Positions 46,519 to 57,600 of a stretch of DNA of 64,000 bases are shown here, piece by piece (within the stretch, counting starts at the first letter, position 1; each line of letters starts with the position of its first letter). The position numbers and the translations under genes were made by a program. The notes beneath the pieces are model-generated. The model searched no databases. It was not told the DNA's origin and saw nothing but the letters and a program-made list of their open reading frames with translations. This DNA comes from Skeletonema tropicum (taxonomy: Eukaryota; Bacillariophyta; Thalassiosirophyceae; Thalassiosirales; Thalassiosiraceae): contig CM074143.1 of the NCBI GenBank assembly GCA_037178625.1, forward strand, positions 2,084,980 through 2,148,979, in the 5' to 3' direction.

Positions 46519-48666
46519 ATGAATCATGAATTTCAAACAATGACGAGAAGGAAAGAAGGTCGAAGAAACCAGAAACACATCTCATGCCAAGACAAAGGCA
46601 AGGTCTCCAACCATGTGCTTATTTTGTGTACACATCATAGGAACACGGATTACAACATAGAGAGCCGTCAGAATAGTGAGCCAACGATGAGCAGCACCCG
46701 TTCCACCGCTGCAAAGGACGAGCTAACTGCGTCGGAAACTCTGATTGCCATCAGCATGTCACCCAACAAGAAGGACGCAAAGAACGAGGCGGTCTACACA
46801 AATCCGAACCCTGTAAATGATGAAATTCTTCCTCCCTCCAAAAGCTCTGCTACCACCCGCACATCTTCCCGATCACTCTTCTCTCCTCATATCAAGGGTG
46901 CATCTGCATCATCATCTATTGTCACGCCCAAATCGACCATCAAGATACCACGTGTCACCCGCAACCGTTCCGCCGCTGCTAGGGCTGTCTCCGGCGCCGC
47001 TGCCTCCCGCATAGCCGCTGTTGAAAATTCTACCACCAAGCAGCAGGTCAAGTTAGAAAAAGAGGGTGATGTGGAGTCCACCAACGTCAATGGAGGGGCG
47101 GAGGCTTTGGAAACACCCATTTTCCGCCGCACCGCCGATAACTCCTCTACGGCCATCAAACAGGTTGCGGCTTCAAAGCCGGCGCCGATACGTGATATTA
47201 CTTCCCCTAGCACTGTGGTGCTCCCCCTCCTGACTATACGCAGTGCCTACAATAACACCGCATATGATAGAGTACAGCAGCAACAGGGTGTAGCAGCCGC
47301 TCCATTCCTTTCTGCTTCATCCACCATTGCTACTACCACCGCTACCAATAATAACACGCACATCCACAATGGTATCGCCAGCTACGTGGAACAGGCAGCA
47401 GAAGACGACATTAAAACCAAACTACTCATGGAAATTAATGATCTGAAGCAACTCCTAAGTGGTCGCAAGGCACAGGTGAACTCTCTCACTGCAGCTAATA
47501 CCAATCTTGAGGAAAAACTTCATCGACTGCAAGGGATGGAACGTCAGAATAAGAGACAGAGGCATTCCTCTAGATCCCCTACGCCTACTCGATTTGTTGG
47601 TGAGGAGCAGCAGGTGAAGGTGACCAAGAGTCTACAGTTGGAGGTATTGAAGGAGGAGGCCGTGGCAAGAGGTATTATGGACGCTAATTCTGTCTCATCC
47701 ATGACTAGGGAGGCCCTTCTAGAAACACTTGTTATTGGGACCACGTGTATCACCAAGTCTTCTGCATGGGCCGAGGTACTCAGTCTACGAGCACAAATTA
47801 AGAGTGAAAAGGTTGTCGTTCGTCTACAAGAAGAAGATGAGCAGCAAAGGCTATTGGAGATGGAACAGAAACGTGAACAGAAGCGTGAAAGGCGAGCTCA
47901 GCAGCAGCAGCAGATGAAAAATACGGCATTCACTCGTGATGGTGTGGCAGCACTCGAAACGGCAACCAAGACTGTGTGCAAGTCTGAATTACAAAAGAAT
48001 TCTGTTGCAGGAGCTGCTGCTGCTGTTGCTAGTGTTGTTCCAGCGAAACGTACCAGAGGCCGTCCCAGAAAAGCAAGCAAGAAGCCATCATTTGGAAAGC
48101 AAGGAAGTGCCTTTGGCTCTGTCAATAAACCTCCTTCCAGCAGTTCTGAGGTTACGTATCCAAGTCTTTATTCAGAGGAGGATGAGCAGAATACTCATCC
48201 ATCTCATGCCATCATCCGTCGTGACATCTTGGAGGCGTTTGTCACTATCGCTCCCAAGGAAGACGAGGACCTCAGCGGTGAAGGCAAGAAGAAGACTGCA
48301 CGTCGAAGACGCTATGCAGGAAAGGTTGGCTTCCGCTGTCGTTACTGCAAGGATAAACACGTGGAAGAACAGGGTGACCTCTCTGTCATTTACCCCGAGT
48401 CTATCAAGGGCCTCTACCGTGCCAACATTCGCTTCCAAAGCAAGCACATCCAAGCCTGCAAGTACATTCCTCAAGAACTCCGAGACCAGTTGGATTACCT
48501 CAAGACTTGCAAGGAGGGAATGAACCGTGGGAACAAGAACTATTGGACTGAGAGTGCGCTCCGTAAAGGATTCCGTGACTGGCAGACTGTCGACGGAGAA
48601 AAGAAGGGCATTATTTATTGTCCTGAACTCAATGAAGAGTTGAAAGAATCGTCAGGTACCCATTGA
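46519..48666 (+). CDS. AT-hook nuclear protein with C-terminal Cys/His domain
   Basis: The first ATG is at 46519 (715 residues); the ATG at 46687 (MSSTRSTAAKDEL, 659 residues) is an equally good start because the first 56 residues look like UTR. The N-terminal half is Ser/Thr/Ala-rich. A coiled coil follows (EINDLKQLLSGRKAQVNSL), then a SAP-like helix pair (LKEEAVARGIMDANSVSSMTREALLE). An AT-hook core is plain in RTRGRPRKASKK. The C-terminal 130 residues carry GFRCRYCKDKH, a conserved-looking YPESIKGLYRANIRFQ stretch, KHIQACKYIP and NYWTESALRKG. The C-x2-C plus H-x4-C spacing suggests zinc binding. It probably binds DNA or chromatin. I do not recognise a named family. Confidence 0.75.
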   Translation: MNHEFQTMTRRKEGRRNQKHISCQDKGKVSNHVLILCTHHRNTDYNIESRQNSEPTMSSTRSTAAKDELTASETLIAISMSPNKKDAKNEAVYTNPNPVNDEILPPSKSSATTRTSSRSLFSPHIKGASASSSIVTPKSTIKIPRVTRNRSAAARAVSGAAASRIAAVENSTTKQQVKLEKEGDVESTNVNGGAEALETPIFRRTADNSSTAIKQVAASKPAPIRDITSPSTVVLPLLTIRSAYNNTAYDRVQQQQGVAAAPFLSASSTIATTTATNNNTHIHNGIASYVEQAAEDDIKTKLLMEINDLKQLLSGRKAQVNSLTAANTNLEEKLHRLQGMERQNKRQRHSSRSPTPTRFVGEEQQVKVTKSLQLEVLKEEAVARGIMDANSVSSMTREALLETLVIGTTCITKSSAWAEVLSLRAQIKSEKVVVRLQEEDEQQRLLEMEQKREQKRERRAQQQQQMKNTAFTRDGVAALETATKTVCKSELQKNSVAGAAAAVASVVPAKRTRGRPRKASKKPSFGKQGSAFGSVNKPPSSSSEVTYPSLYSEEDEQNTHPSHAIIRRDILEAFVTIAPKEDEDLSGEGKKKTARRRRYAGKVGFRCRYCKDKHVEEQGDLSVIYPESIKGLYRANIRFQSKHIQACKYIPQELRDQLDYLKTCKEGMNRGNKNYWTESALRKGFRDWQTVDGEKKGIIYCPELNEELKESSGTH

Positions 48667-49156
48667 GAGAATTGGTGGGTTTTCTGAACATCGTGCATAC
48701 ACATTATATGGGATATTTTTTTTGTCCTGCCAATGAAGGATTTACAGCATCTTTAGACTTTTGTTGCATCATCATCCTGTTTGGTTATATAGATTACATT
48801 ATTTGGCCATATGTTATGGCATCCATAAGCTAAAAATAAAGAGAATAGTGCTACAAGATAATGAGTGCTAGAGGTACTGAATCTGAATATAATCCTGGCA
48901 TGGGATGGTGTTGAGGTTGTATTGATAGTCACTTGGCTTGGCATAGTCGTCAGAGATATATGTATAAACCGAAAATCATTGGTGCTGTCTGATACACGAA
49001 AAGAACAATGAACAATGCCAATGTAACACGAGGAAGGAAGAGATCACAATTCACAATCGTCAGCAGCAAAAACATAAAAGCAATAAGTACCTTCGACGCA
49101 TAGTTCACCATGATACCTTCCGCTGCAATGCAAAAGAATAATGAGATGGGGCGTAT
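48667..49156. other. Intergenic region before the tRNA pair
   Basis: The 3' UTR of the AT-hook gene and AT-rich sequence occupy this stretch. Short minus-strand frames at 48753-48944 and 48950-49174 have no recognisable features. I see no gene here. Confidence 0.5.
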
Positions 49157-49163
49157 AAAAAAA
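49157..49163 (-). terminator. RNA polymerase III T7 terminator
   Basis: Seven T residues on the minus strand follow the end of the tRNA-Cys 5' half by 5 bases. No comparable T-run separates tRNA-Ala from tRNA-Cys, so it probably ends a joint transcript. Confidence 0.8.
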
Positions 49164-49168
49164 TGATT

Positions 49169-49246
49169 CTGCAATCGAACGCTCTACCACTGAGCTATAA
49201 GTGCGACAGTAGCACCCAACGTGAGTCGAACACGTGACCATTCGAA
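49169..49246 (-). tRNA. trnC-GCA: Circularly permuted tRNA-Cys(GCA): 3' half precedes 5' half
   Basis: Read on the minus strand, 49246-49211 gives bases 38-73: T, stem TCGAA, variable TGGTC, T-arm ACGTG-TTCGACT-CACGT, acceptor TGGGTGC, discriminator T. Six bases (49210-49205, ACTGTC) follow. Then 49204-49169 gives bases 1-37: acceptor GCACTTA, TA, D-arm GCTC-AGTGGTA-GAGC, G, stem TTCGA, loop TTGCAG. All four stems pair when the halves are reordered (acceptor with two G-U pairs). The anticodon is GCA, and U73 is the tRNA-Cys identity base. At the split, TTGC pairs with GCAA, flanked by 3-base bulges AGA and TCT, a bulge-helix-bulge. Cutting each bulge after its second base yields exactly a 7-base anticodon loop. 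The RNA should be ligated, circularised and opened at the ACTGTC linker. No CCA is encoded. Confidence 0.88.
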
Positions 49247-49254
49247 GATTGCGA

Positions 49255-49326
49255 TGGAGATGCGGGGAGTCGAACCCCGGACTTTCCGCATGCAAAGCGG
49301 ACGCGCTACCACTGTGCCACATCCCC
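49255..49326 (-). tRNA. trnA-UGC: tRNA-Ala(UGC)
   Basis: The 72-base minus-strand sequence folds as a normal cloverleaf. The acceptor is GGGGATG/CATCTCC with the G3-U70 pair that defines alanine tRNAs. The anticodon arm is TCCGC-TTTGCAT-GCGGA (anticodon TGC). The T-arm is CGGGG-TTCGACT-CCCCG and the discriminator is A. It has no intron and no encoded CCA. Its 3' end is 8 bases from the first base of the permuted tRNA-Cys, with no T-run between, so both are probably made from one Pol III transcript. Confidence 0.95.
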
Positions 49327-51073
49327 AATTGTGAAGAAAAGGACAGTCCCTGACAATTAGAAGTTCAATCAATGCCTATTTCATGAGCCACCAGATTTGA
49401 CACATACCTACTTACTTAATGCTTGGATAAGTAAGAGCTCCTTCGGTCACCAATTTTTTTTCCAAATATCCAAAACTCACCGCGCCGCCGCCATGGCACC
49501 TCCTACACAGTACACTAAGTAGTGGGGTGCATAACATGAAGTAATGACAATAACACAACGCCATAACGTAATATCTAGACCAGTTTTCAACGCTGATTCC
49601 GATAATGCTATCGGCGGTTCGATATTTTTTGAGACGACAGAAGTATCGGTCGTTACATACATAAGCAGCATCGATTTTGCCGATTTTGGGCACATCATAC
49701 ATTGACACTGTTGATGGGGTACATATGCAGTAGTCAGCCCGTGGGTCATCAGAGAAGGGTGAACTTAATCCTGGGGGAGTACTTTTCGGCCCAGTTTGCG
49801 CCTGTGGTGCAAAGCGTTGGTTGTCGCGTCTGGTGTTTGCCAGGGGGAGTATATTATTATGCGGTACATAACACTGTAAGGATTGGAGGTACATCATGTT
49901 TGCGCTGCATGTGGGATATTAGCGTTGGCATTATCAATGGATAAGGAACGAGTATCGACTCAGATATCATCACAGCAGAGTTTCAAGTGGCCATGGCGGA
50001 TTCATTGCATCAAGTGAAATCTCTCCATTGCAGGCGTTACGGACATTTGGGAAATTGTTGCAGCGGCATAGAAGAGAATAGTGAAGGTATTAGTAGTGGA
50101 GTGGTGACTTCTTCTTCTTCTTCTTCGACAGGAAGTGGACCAACGATTCGGAGACAACGACAATTGGTCAAGTTGGCTGAGTATAGATATGGCAGCTTAA
50201 GGCGAACGTGTTGTTGATCTGATTGAACCGATGGATATGCTTGTAAATTCGCAGTGGAGATGTGTGAAACAAAACGTGCCTACGACAGGGATGGTAGCGA
50301 GATCATCATTCTTACTTCCGAATAGTATGGTACTAGTTATTGCGATCTATCAAGCGTCTACTTCTGCTACTGCTACCACCTCTGCTGCCTTGGAGTCAGT
50401 ACAGGCATCACCAGTCCTATAGGTGATTTTCATATATATGGAACTAGCCTTTCCTCGGTTCTACTGTGTTTGCATCTCGAATGGTATCAAGAGAGAAGGG
50501 AATCAATTTTGATGCAATGGGCTTTGAGCCCGATGCAGAATTACCAGCGTGCCTTCTTTCCTGTGATAATATGATGTATTAGATACGTTTATGAATCTAT
50601 TTCAAAGAATGCAACGTGGAGTATACTCTGGTAGAATTCAACGTTTCAACACTCTCTTTGGAGAGCTTTCGTAGTTTTAGTATGCTGTCAAATGTCTATC
50701 ACTCACACTGCATGCGTCGACTCCTCGAAACTTCGGAACTTTCCAACAATGTAGCGATTATTCATCTCCAATATAAAATATAAAGTATAGTAGTTTCTCA
50801 AGGAAATTGTGTCACGATGGTGGAGTGTAACATTATGAAGTACCGTATCTACGTAAACATTTTCAAATCGTGGGGTCTTCTCGTTTTTTCTGACGACGAT
50901 GAGATGAAACGAGCTGCAACGAAACTACGATACATAATATACCGCAATGACAGGTTTGGAGCAGCTAACCATACCATCACTGCCATTAGTAATCAACAGC
51001 TAACACCCTACCTATCACCTGCTACCTCCTCTCAATAATAAATGTCAACAATAATTGCGTCGGCGTTGTCACG
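49327..51073. other. Region without a convincing gene
   Basis: Several frames of 60-160 codons lie here on both strands (for example 49412-49897 minus and 49987-50217 plus), without recognisable domains or consistent coding character. A short ORF beginning at 50817 lies in the presumed USP upstream region. A decayed element or unannotated spliced gene is possible. Confidence 0.4.
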
Positions 51074-54000
51074 ATGAGTAAAGAGCTTCAATTCCACTTC
51101 GACAGCATCACCACTTCGGGCGGCACCTCCGTTCCCTCCTCGGTCGTTGCATTCGACAAACGGACACTCTACATCGGTGCCAATTGGACCATCAAGCTCA
51201 AAGAGTTGAACAAGGTCAATGTCATCCAGCAAGATGAAGATGATGGCGGGTACACCAATGACAGCAGGCGGTACAATCATCGATTCAATAACGGACCGCA
51301 GCAACGACGTCAGTATGGTGCATCTCATCATCATCCACCCACCGCCACTGTCACATTGCAGGGCAAGGGAGGACGATCCTCCTTCACTTGCATCACGAAC
51401 AATGCTACCAATGACGAATTCCACAATTTCATAGAGGCATTGAAACAAGCGCATCGCAAGGTCAAGTTGAAACATGACGAGAAGGATCCCTATGCAGCTG
51501 ACAACAACCATCAAAAAACGAGTAGGGGTGGTGGTGCCATCCATTATCGGTCCAACAAGAGGCCATTAATTACACCCACCGTTTCTCGATCCAATCACCA
51601 ACATCAACCAACAATGAAACAACAATCACGTGCCTCACTTCACATGACACCAACAAAAATGAAACAGTCGACTGGGGCCTTTCTCTCTCGCAGTGGTAAT
51701 AATAATAATAATAATAATAGTGGTGGACACAACAATCACACTACACGAGGAAATGTCCTCCAAAACAACAATAATAATAAATCCTCCCCACCACTTCGTT
51801 TACCACCCAAATCTCCAAGGAATGCTACTCCCACAAAATTACGTCAGCAGCATGATGATGATTCATCCGAAGAAGATGAAGTAAAATATGATGAGTTCGA
51901 ATTCGATGATGGAGAGGGTAGTAGTAAAACAAAACTTTCATCTTCACGTGTATTGTTTCAAGATAATGTTGTTGTCAAAAAACGGGATAAAAAACGTGTG
52001 AAAATGAGCAAGTTGCAGAAGAAAATTGAGGAGAGAATTTTGGGTGATCGTAGTGATGATGAGGAGGAGGATGTGGAGATGAATAATCAGATGCAGCAAG
52101 AAGAAGAAGAAGAAGAAATTTTGGAAGAGGAAGAGAGGAGTGTGGTGAACAAGAAGAAGAAGAAGAGATTGAGAAAGGTAAAAGTTCAAATGAATGAGGA
52201 GAGTGACGGTTCCGATGTAGAATTTGATATTGGTCCTTCTCCTTCTTCTACGACGGGTGATGTCAGGAAAAAGTTACGTCTGGAAGATGATGATGAAGAC
52301 GACGACGACAACAACGAGGAGGAGGAAGGAGAGAATGACAGTCCATCTCCAGCAAGAGAAGAAAAGGTCAAGGAAAATCATGCAAGTGGCAAGACAATTA
52401 CAGATGAAGATACGAGTAGGGAGACCTCACCAGTGACCACGGAGGAGGATGTTGTCGCAGGTGACGCTGAGAATGATGACGACGACGACGATGACGACTT
52501 GGAGAATGGGGAAATTTCTTCCACCCCGGAAGAAAAATCATCTGCCAAGAAGGGATCCGGAACCATCCTCAATTTCTTTCAACCACTATCCGCTGCTTCC
52601 TCCTCCAAAACAAAAAGTAGTAGTGCTGCATCGTCGACGCCCGTTCTTCCACCAACGACCCCCTCCAAGAAGAAGAAGAAACACGGCTTCAACAACTCCC
52701 ACCCATCCACCCCTTCACCCCCTTCTTCTTCGCAACAGTCGTATACGTGGCATAGCTCCTCGTCGACACGGGTGGAAACGACACCACTCCCTATGCAGAG
52801 ACAAGCTAATAGGTGGGACAATAGTGTTGCCACTGCCACTCCCAAGAAGAAGGCTGCCCTATTTAGTCCCTCCATTGATTCTGGATCATATTATAATCAT
52901 AAGAAAACACCTGTAGGAGGGTACGGATCGGATGATTATGAAGAAGAAGAAGTGGATGACATTTACGGAGATGACGACGACGATGAAAATACGGCTCCTC
53001 CCTCTCCACCAATAAGGACAACCTACCACCAACAACAACGTCGAGTGAAACAAATCTACGGACGACAGGGTGGTCTAGGACGACCTCGACTTGGTCAGGC
53101 GGCTCGGAATCCATACAAGAACGATCATTTCCGTCGGGTCGGCGGCAGTAGGAGACTACTCCCCTCCGAGGCGGATTCGGCATTGGGATTTCCGGGACGG
53201 AGGAATTTAGGTGCACGAACGATGAATCGTGATATGTCGAGGAGGAGGTTGGGAAATCAAAAGTTGTTTTCTTCCGTGGCCGTGATTGAAGATCAGAATG
53301 ATATTGATGATGATGATGAGGAGGAACAAGATGACAAGCCCAAAATTCCAGGAATTCAAAATCTTGGTAATACATGTTATCTCAGTGCATCGTTGCAAAC
53401 ATTGTACAGCATCCCTCAATTTCTTCACAAGCTCTACCAATCCTATGAGGAATTGCATATCATGAAGGATTTGCCACTAACAACGTCATTGCTCGAGGTA
53501 GCCGTGACCATTGGGGCATTGAAAGAGGTGGATGTTCCCCTGATCTCCCCCGACGTGGCACGTAGCACATTGCTCACTTCCAAGGCGGCAAATCCATCGG
53601 CATTGAAGAAGCAGATGGATGTGCTGACGGAGAAGTTTGCTGGGTATGAGCAACGGGATGCTCATGAGTTCCTTGGTGACTTGGTGGACTTTTTGCATGA
53701 AGAGTTGATCAATGATCCTTTTTCAGATGAGAAGGATGATGAATCCAAAAAGTCGGAAGAGTTCAATAGTGAGGATAGTGATGCTACTGTTGACGAAGAG
53801 AAACCTTCTACCGTGGTAACTACCGATCTCCCCACGGATGAATATTTTCATCTCAAAGTGCGGGTATGTCTCAAATGCAAATCTTGTGGCTATTCTCGAT
53901 CCAAAGAAGAGTTGTATCGTCATTTGTCTATTGATGTGGGAGAAGATGACCAAGGTGAATCTTGGGGAGTGGAACGGAGTTTAGAGCATTTCTTCCAAGC

Positions 54001-54533
54001 GGAAGATCGTGAGGTCAATTGTGAGAAGTGTCAGGATGGCACTTTTGCTACTCAAACGATGGAGATTATTTCTCGGTAAGTTTTGTGTGCGATTTTCACG
54101 TTGTTGTCAATACCCAGCATTTCACTCAACTCCTTTCCCTTTGCTGTATATTGACCTCTCTAGACCGAAAGCAATTCTCCTTCATTTCAAAAGATTCATT
54201 GTCACCCAAAGAGATAATGGAGAGATGGTCCTCCGAAAGAACAAAGCCAAAATACCTCTGAAGGATTCCCTTTCCATTTCTTCCTTCTTCAGTTCCGAGG
54301 AAGAAAAACCAAATGGTCTCTATCACCTCTGCGGTGTTGTCCATCATGTTGGAAATACTGCCTTTTCCGGTCACTATACAACATGTGCCAAGAGAAAACT
54401 TGAAGAAGAGTCTGTCGAAGAGCAGTGGGTGTTCTTCGATGACACAGTAGGCCAAAGGCGAACTATCAACTACGTTACTGGTAACGAAACGAACCAGAAA
54501 AATTGTTACATGGCGTTATACGAGTTGAAGTGA
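51074..54533 (+). CDS. Ubiquitin-specific protease (USP/UBP family, C19)
   Basis: Exon 1 is 51074-54075, an 88-bp GT-AG intron is 54076-54163, and exon 2 is 54164-54533 (1123 residues). Splicing joins ISR to PKAILLHFKRF in frame. The catalytic Cys box is GNTCYLSASLQTL (Cys768). The EQRDAHEFL box follows, then a zinc ribbon (CLKCKSCG ... CEKC) and the His box (GNTAFSGHY, His about 1071) with WVFFDD completing the active site. It would cleave ubiquitin from substrates. The first 100 residues (FHFDSITTSGG...LYIGANWTIKL...FIEALKQAH) resemble the PH-like N-terminal domain of USP37-type enzymes. A 650-residue disordered, strongly acidic linker contains GTILNFFQPL, similar to a PCNA-interacting motif. 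Nuclear action is plausible but inferred. Confidence 0.92.
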
Positions 54534-54625
54534 TCGTGAGCTGAGGGAATAATTTGATTTTTGTGCTGTAAATCGCATATATACTAGATGTCAACACATA
54601 TATTTAGAACGTTTATTACTCCAAT

Positions 54626-57600
54626 CTAAGCTGTTAGAGTCTCACGCTTCATTAACACAAGTACAAGATCCCCAAGTAGGATCACAAATGAGGGCACAAA
54701 GAGTAAGTTTTGCACCTGCCTCAGATCGATGAAGCCGACAGTTGTAATGAAGGCATCCCCCAACGCACGACCAAGTGTGCCGACAATTGTGGCCAGCAGC
54801 CCAGAGTTCAAGGTCCCGGCAGCCAGTGCTGTCGGAATTACCTTCGATAAGACCGAACCCACAACACCATCAAATGCTTGGATCGAGCAAAACACAAGCA
54901 AATATCCAGCGTAATACCTGTTAGGCCCAACAGCAAAGATATCTCCTTCATTGTACGTGTCTGTATCTGTCGACATAAAGTCTGTAGGGTCGACCAAAAG
55001 TGCCATTCCAAGTGTAGCACACGTGATCAACCAAACCATTAGAACCCCATCCTCACGATACTGAGAAATCCACCCTACAAAGATTGAAATAGGAATAGTT
55101 AGGCAACCCACTACAGTCCCCAAAGCACCTACTTGTTTCAATTCCCAGCCATATCTATTCTTTGTCACCATTGATGCACTACTAATCATGTTTTCCACAG
55201 TAAACTGCTTCGAAAAGATGAGGAACATGCAAAGATGAACAGCTGGGGTCATGTGTCTGCGCACGAATTTAATCTGGGACCAAAATGATTCATTTTCATT
55301 TTTGGCTTTGGAATGTTCGCTATCAGAACCAAACTCAACTCTATTTTCAACATCCGACACATTAGATTGGTCAGAATCACCTCGCTCATAATTTGTAAAA
55401 GTAGAAGTACGCCTCTCCAAGGGGCTCATTTCATATTCTGACGGGTAAGTTTGAATTGTCGGAATAGACTGGATATTCGAATTACTCAACTCGATCTGCC
55501 TCTCCTTCTCAATCTCCACTTGCTCGATCAGTCCGCTCCTCACTGGTTCACGGAACATGCAAATCGTTACAGTAAGATAAATCATCCACAGCGCACACAT
55601 CAGGTACCCAGGGCCAGTCATCGCGTTGAAGTAGAGCGTACCATACAGAGGTAAGTTCAATTCAAACTCGAAATTACTCAGCACCACTGCAATAGCCGGT
55701 CCCACTGCCGCACCTAGTGCAGTAGCCGTGCCAAAGGCAGCATTGGCAGCAGTCCTGTAAACAAGTGGCGTAGTGTCGGCAATGTAACGTCTATTCATAC
55801 TCCTCGGGCCTCCCAACCCGGTAAGGAACCTCCCACACAAGGCCATGACAATGCTTCCTTGACGGTAGGCGCTACTGTACAATATATTCCCCGCAATCAG
55901 AAGCACACCACTCGCTAGCAAAGGAGATCGGTACGATTTATTACTCCAGACGGAAAAGATGACGGCAGATATCATTGCAGCCCAAGGCATTGCTCCAATG
56001 ATCAGGCCTGACATGGCATCTTTCGCACCCAAGGCATTGGCGTACTGTACACTGGATGGTCCAACAATGTAGTAATTCATCATGTACAAGAAACAAGATA
56101 GAATATTCAAAACCAGGGAAAATTTCGTGTTGGTCGATGACGATGCTGATTTCGGTGTTGATTGAGGCTCCACACCCCGGAACCCTCCAAACCAAGAGTC
56201 GTTGATACCCTCAGGTTCAGGAATGATCCCGTACAGATTGGCCTTGCGTGCATCCCTCCACTGGGCGACAACCAACAAACTGCTCTTAAGGCTCTTCCCC
56301 CTCATGATGAGATACTCCGGCATCAAACTCAAGTTAGTCAACGCACTCCCCAACAAGAAATACTCCCGCAAAGTAGTGATAAAGTTATCACGAACTCCGG
56401 AGGCTCGACCAGTATACGTCTTTTCAATGGAACGCTGTGTTTTCGATTGGACACACTTGAAAATGTACACTTGGTACTCAATATCTTCCCCAATGTCGGG
56501 ATTAGATCTCAAACTTGCATAATCGGGAGGCTGCAATGGACGGGTTGGTAGGACTGCGTCCGCGCCAGTAATTTCTGACTTGGGTGTCTCGAGGTACGAG
56601 TCAGACGAGGCAGCTGGTCGCAAGGGAGGAGTCTGGGACCGTTCCATTGAGGCTGATGGTGGTGCCACTGCAGTCTCAATACCTAATTCTCCTCCTCCAT
56701 CTTCTCCTCCTTCCTTATCATGAATCGACGAAAACCCCTCACCAAAATCCATCGCCGAAACATTCATAGCAGGTTGCCTCCACCTAGCCCGTTGACGTTT
56801 CTTAATCTCTTCCGCAGCATCCACAAGTTTATGAAATTGATCCGCAAATCCTTTAAATCTCAACCTCCTCCTCCTCCTACGATTTCCCCTCCCCCCTCCA
56901 CCTCGACTTCCCAAAAATCCCTCCCCCTCCTCCTCATTCTCATACTTTTCCAAATTCTGCTTATACTCCCCAATATACGCCAAGGTCAACCGTTTCAATT
57001 TCGAATGAAAGGTCAAATCCCGAAAATCACTACTCCGTCCATTCTTCCTCAACCGACGTGTCTTTTGATACCACGAGGACATGGGAGACCCCCCCAAACT
57101 TCGTACAAAGGCATCATATCGAATGAGGATTTGACGTACAACGATAATGTTGGTGGTAACAAAGGCGTGTAGTTCGAGTATTTCGGACCCTAGGTCGTTG
57201 AAGGAGAGGGTGTCAATGATACGGTTGGAGGATGGTTCGATTAGGTCGTCATCATCATCTTGATCATTATTGTTGTTGTTGCCGAGTAACTCATTGAATT
57301 CTGGATTGCTCGTACTACCACCACCCATCATCATTGATGTTACTCCCCCACCTCCACCACCACCACCATCATCATCATCCCCACTAGCAGCAGCAGTAAA
57401 CCTCCGGGGTAAAACCTCCCCATCCTCCCTATTCGGAGCCAACTCTGCCAATCGATTCCGATAAAACATCACCGCACGTTCCACCTCGGAATCCAATACG
57501 GCACTAAGTTCGACACGTTCCATAAATGATAACTGTTTCATCACCTCTGCTTCAGTGAGCATAATGTTCACTTCTCCTCCTCCTGGTAAATTCAACTCGT

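Noticed and set aside
49169..49210. A truncated ordinary tRNA 5' half
   Set aside because: The missing 3' half is present just upstream with perfect stem complementarity and a bulge-helix-bulge, so permutation explains it better.
49044..49372. Minus-strand frames of 60-94 codons
   Set aside because: They overlap the two tRNA genes and have no protein-like features.
56720..57172. 150-codon Pro/Ser-rich plus-strand frame
   Set aside because: It is antisense to the low-complexity SPX region of the transporter gene.
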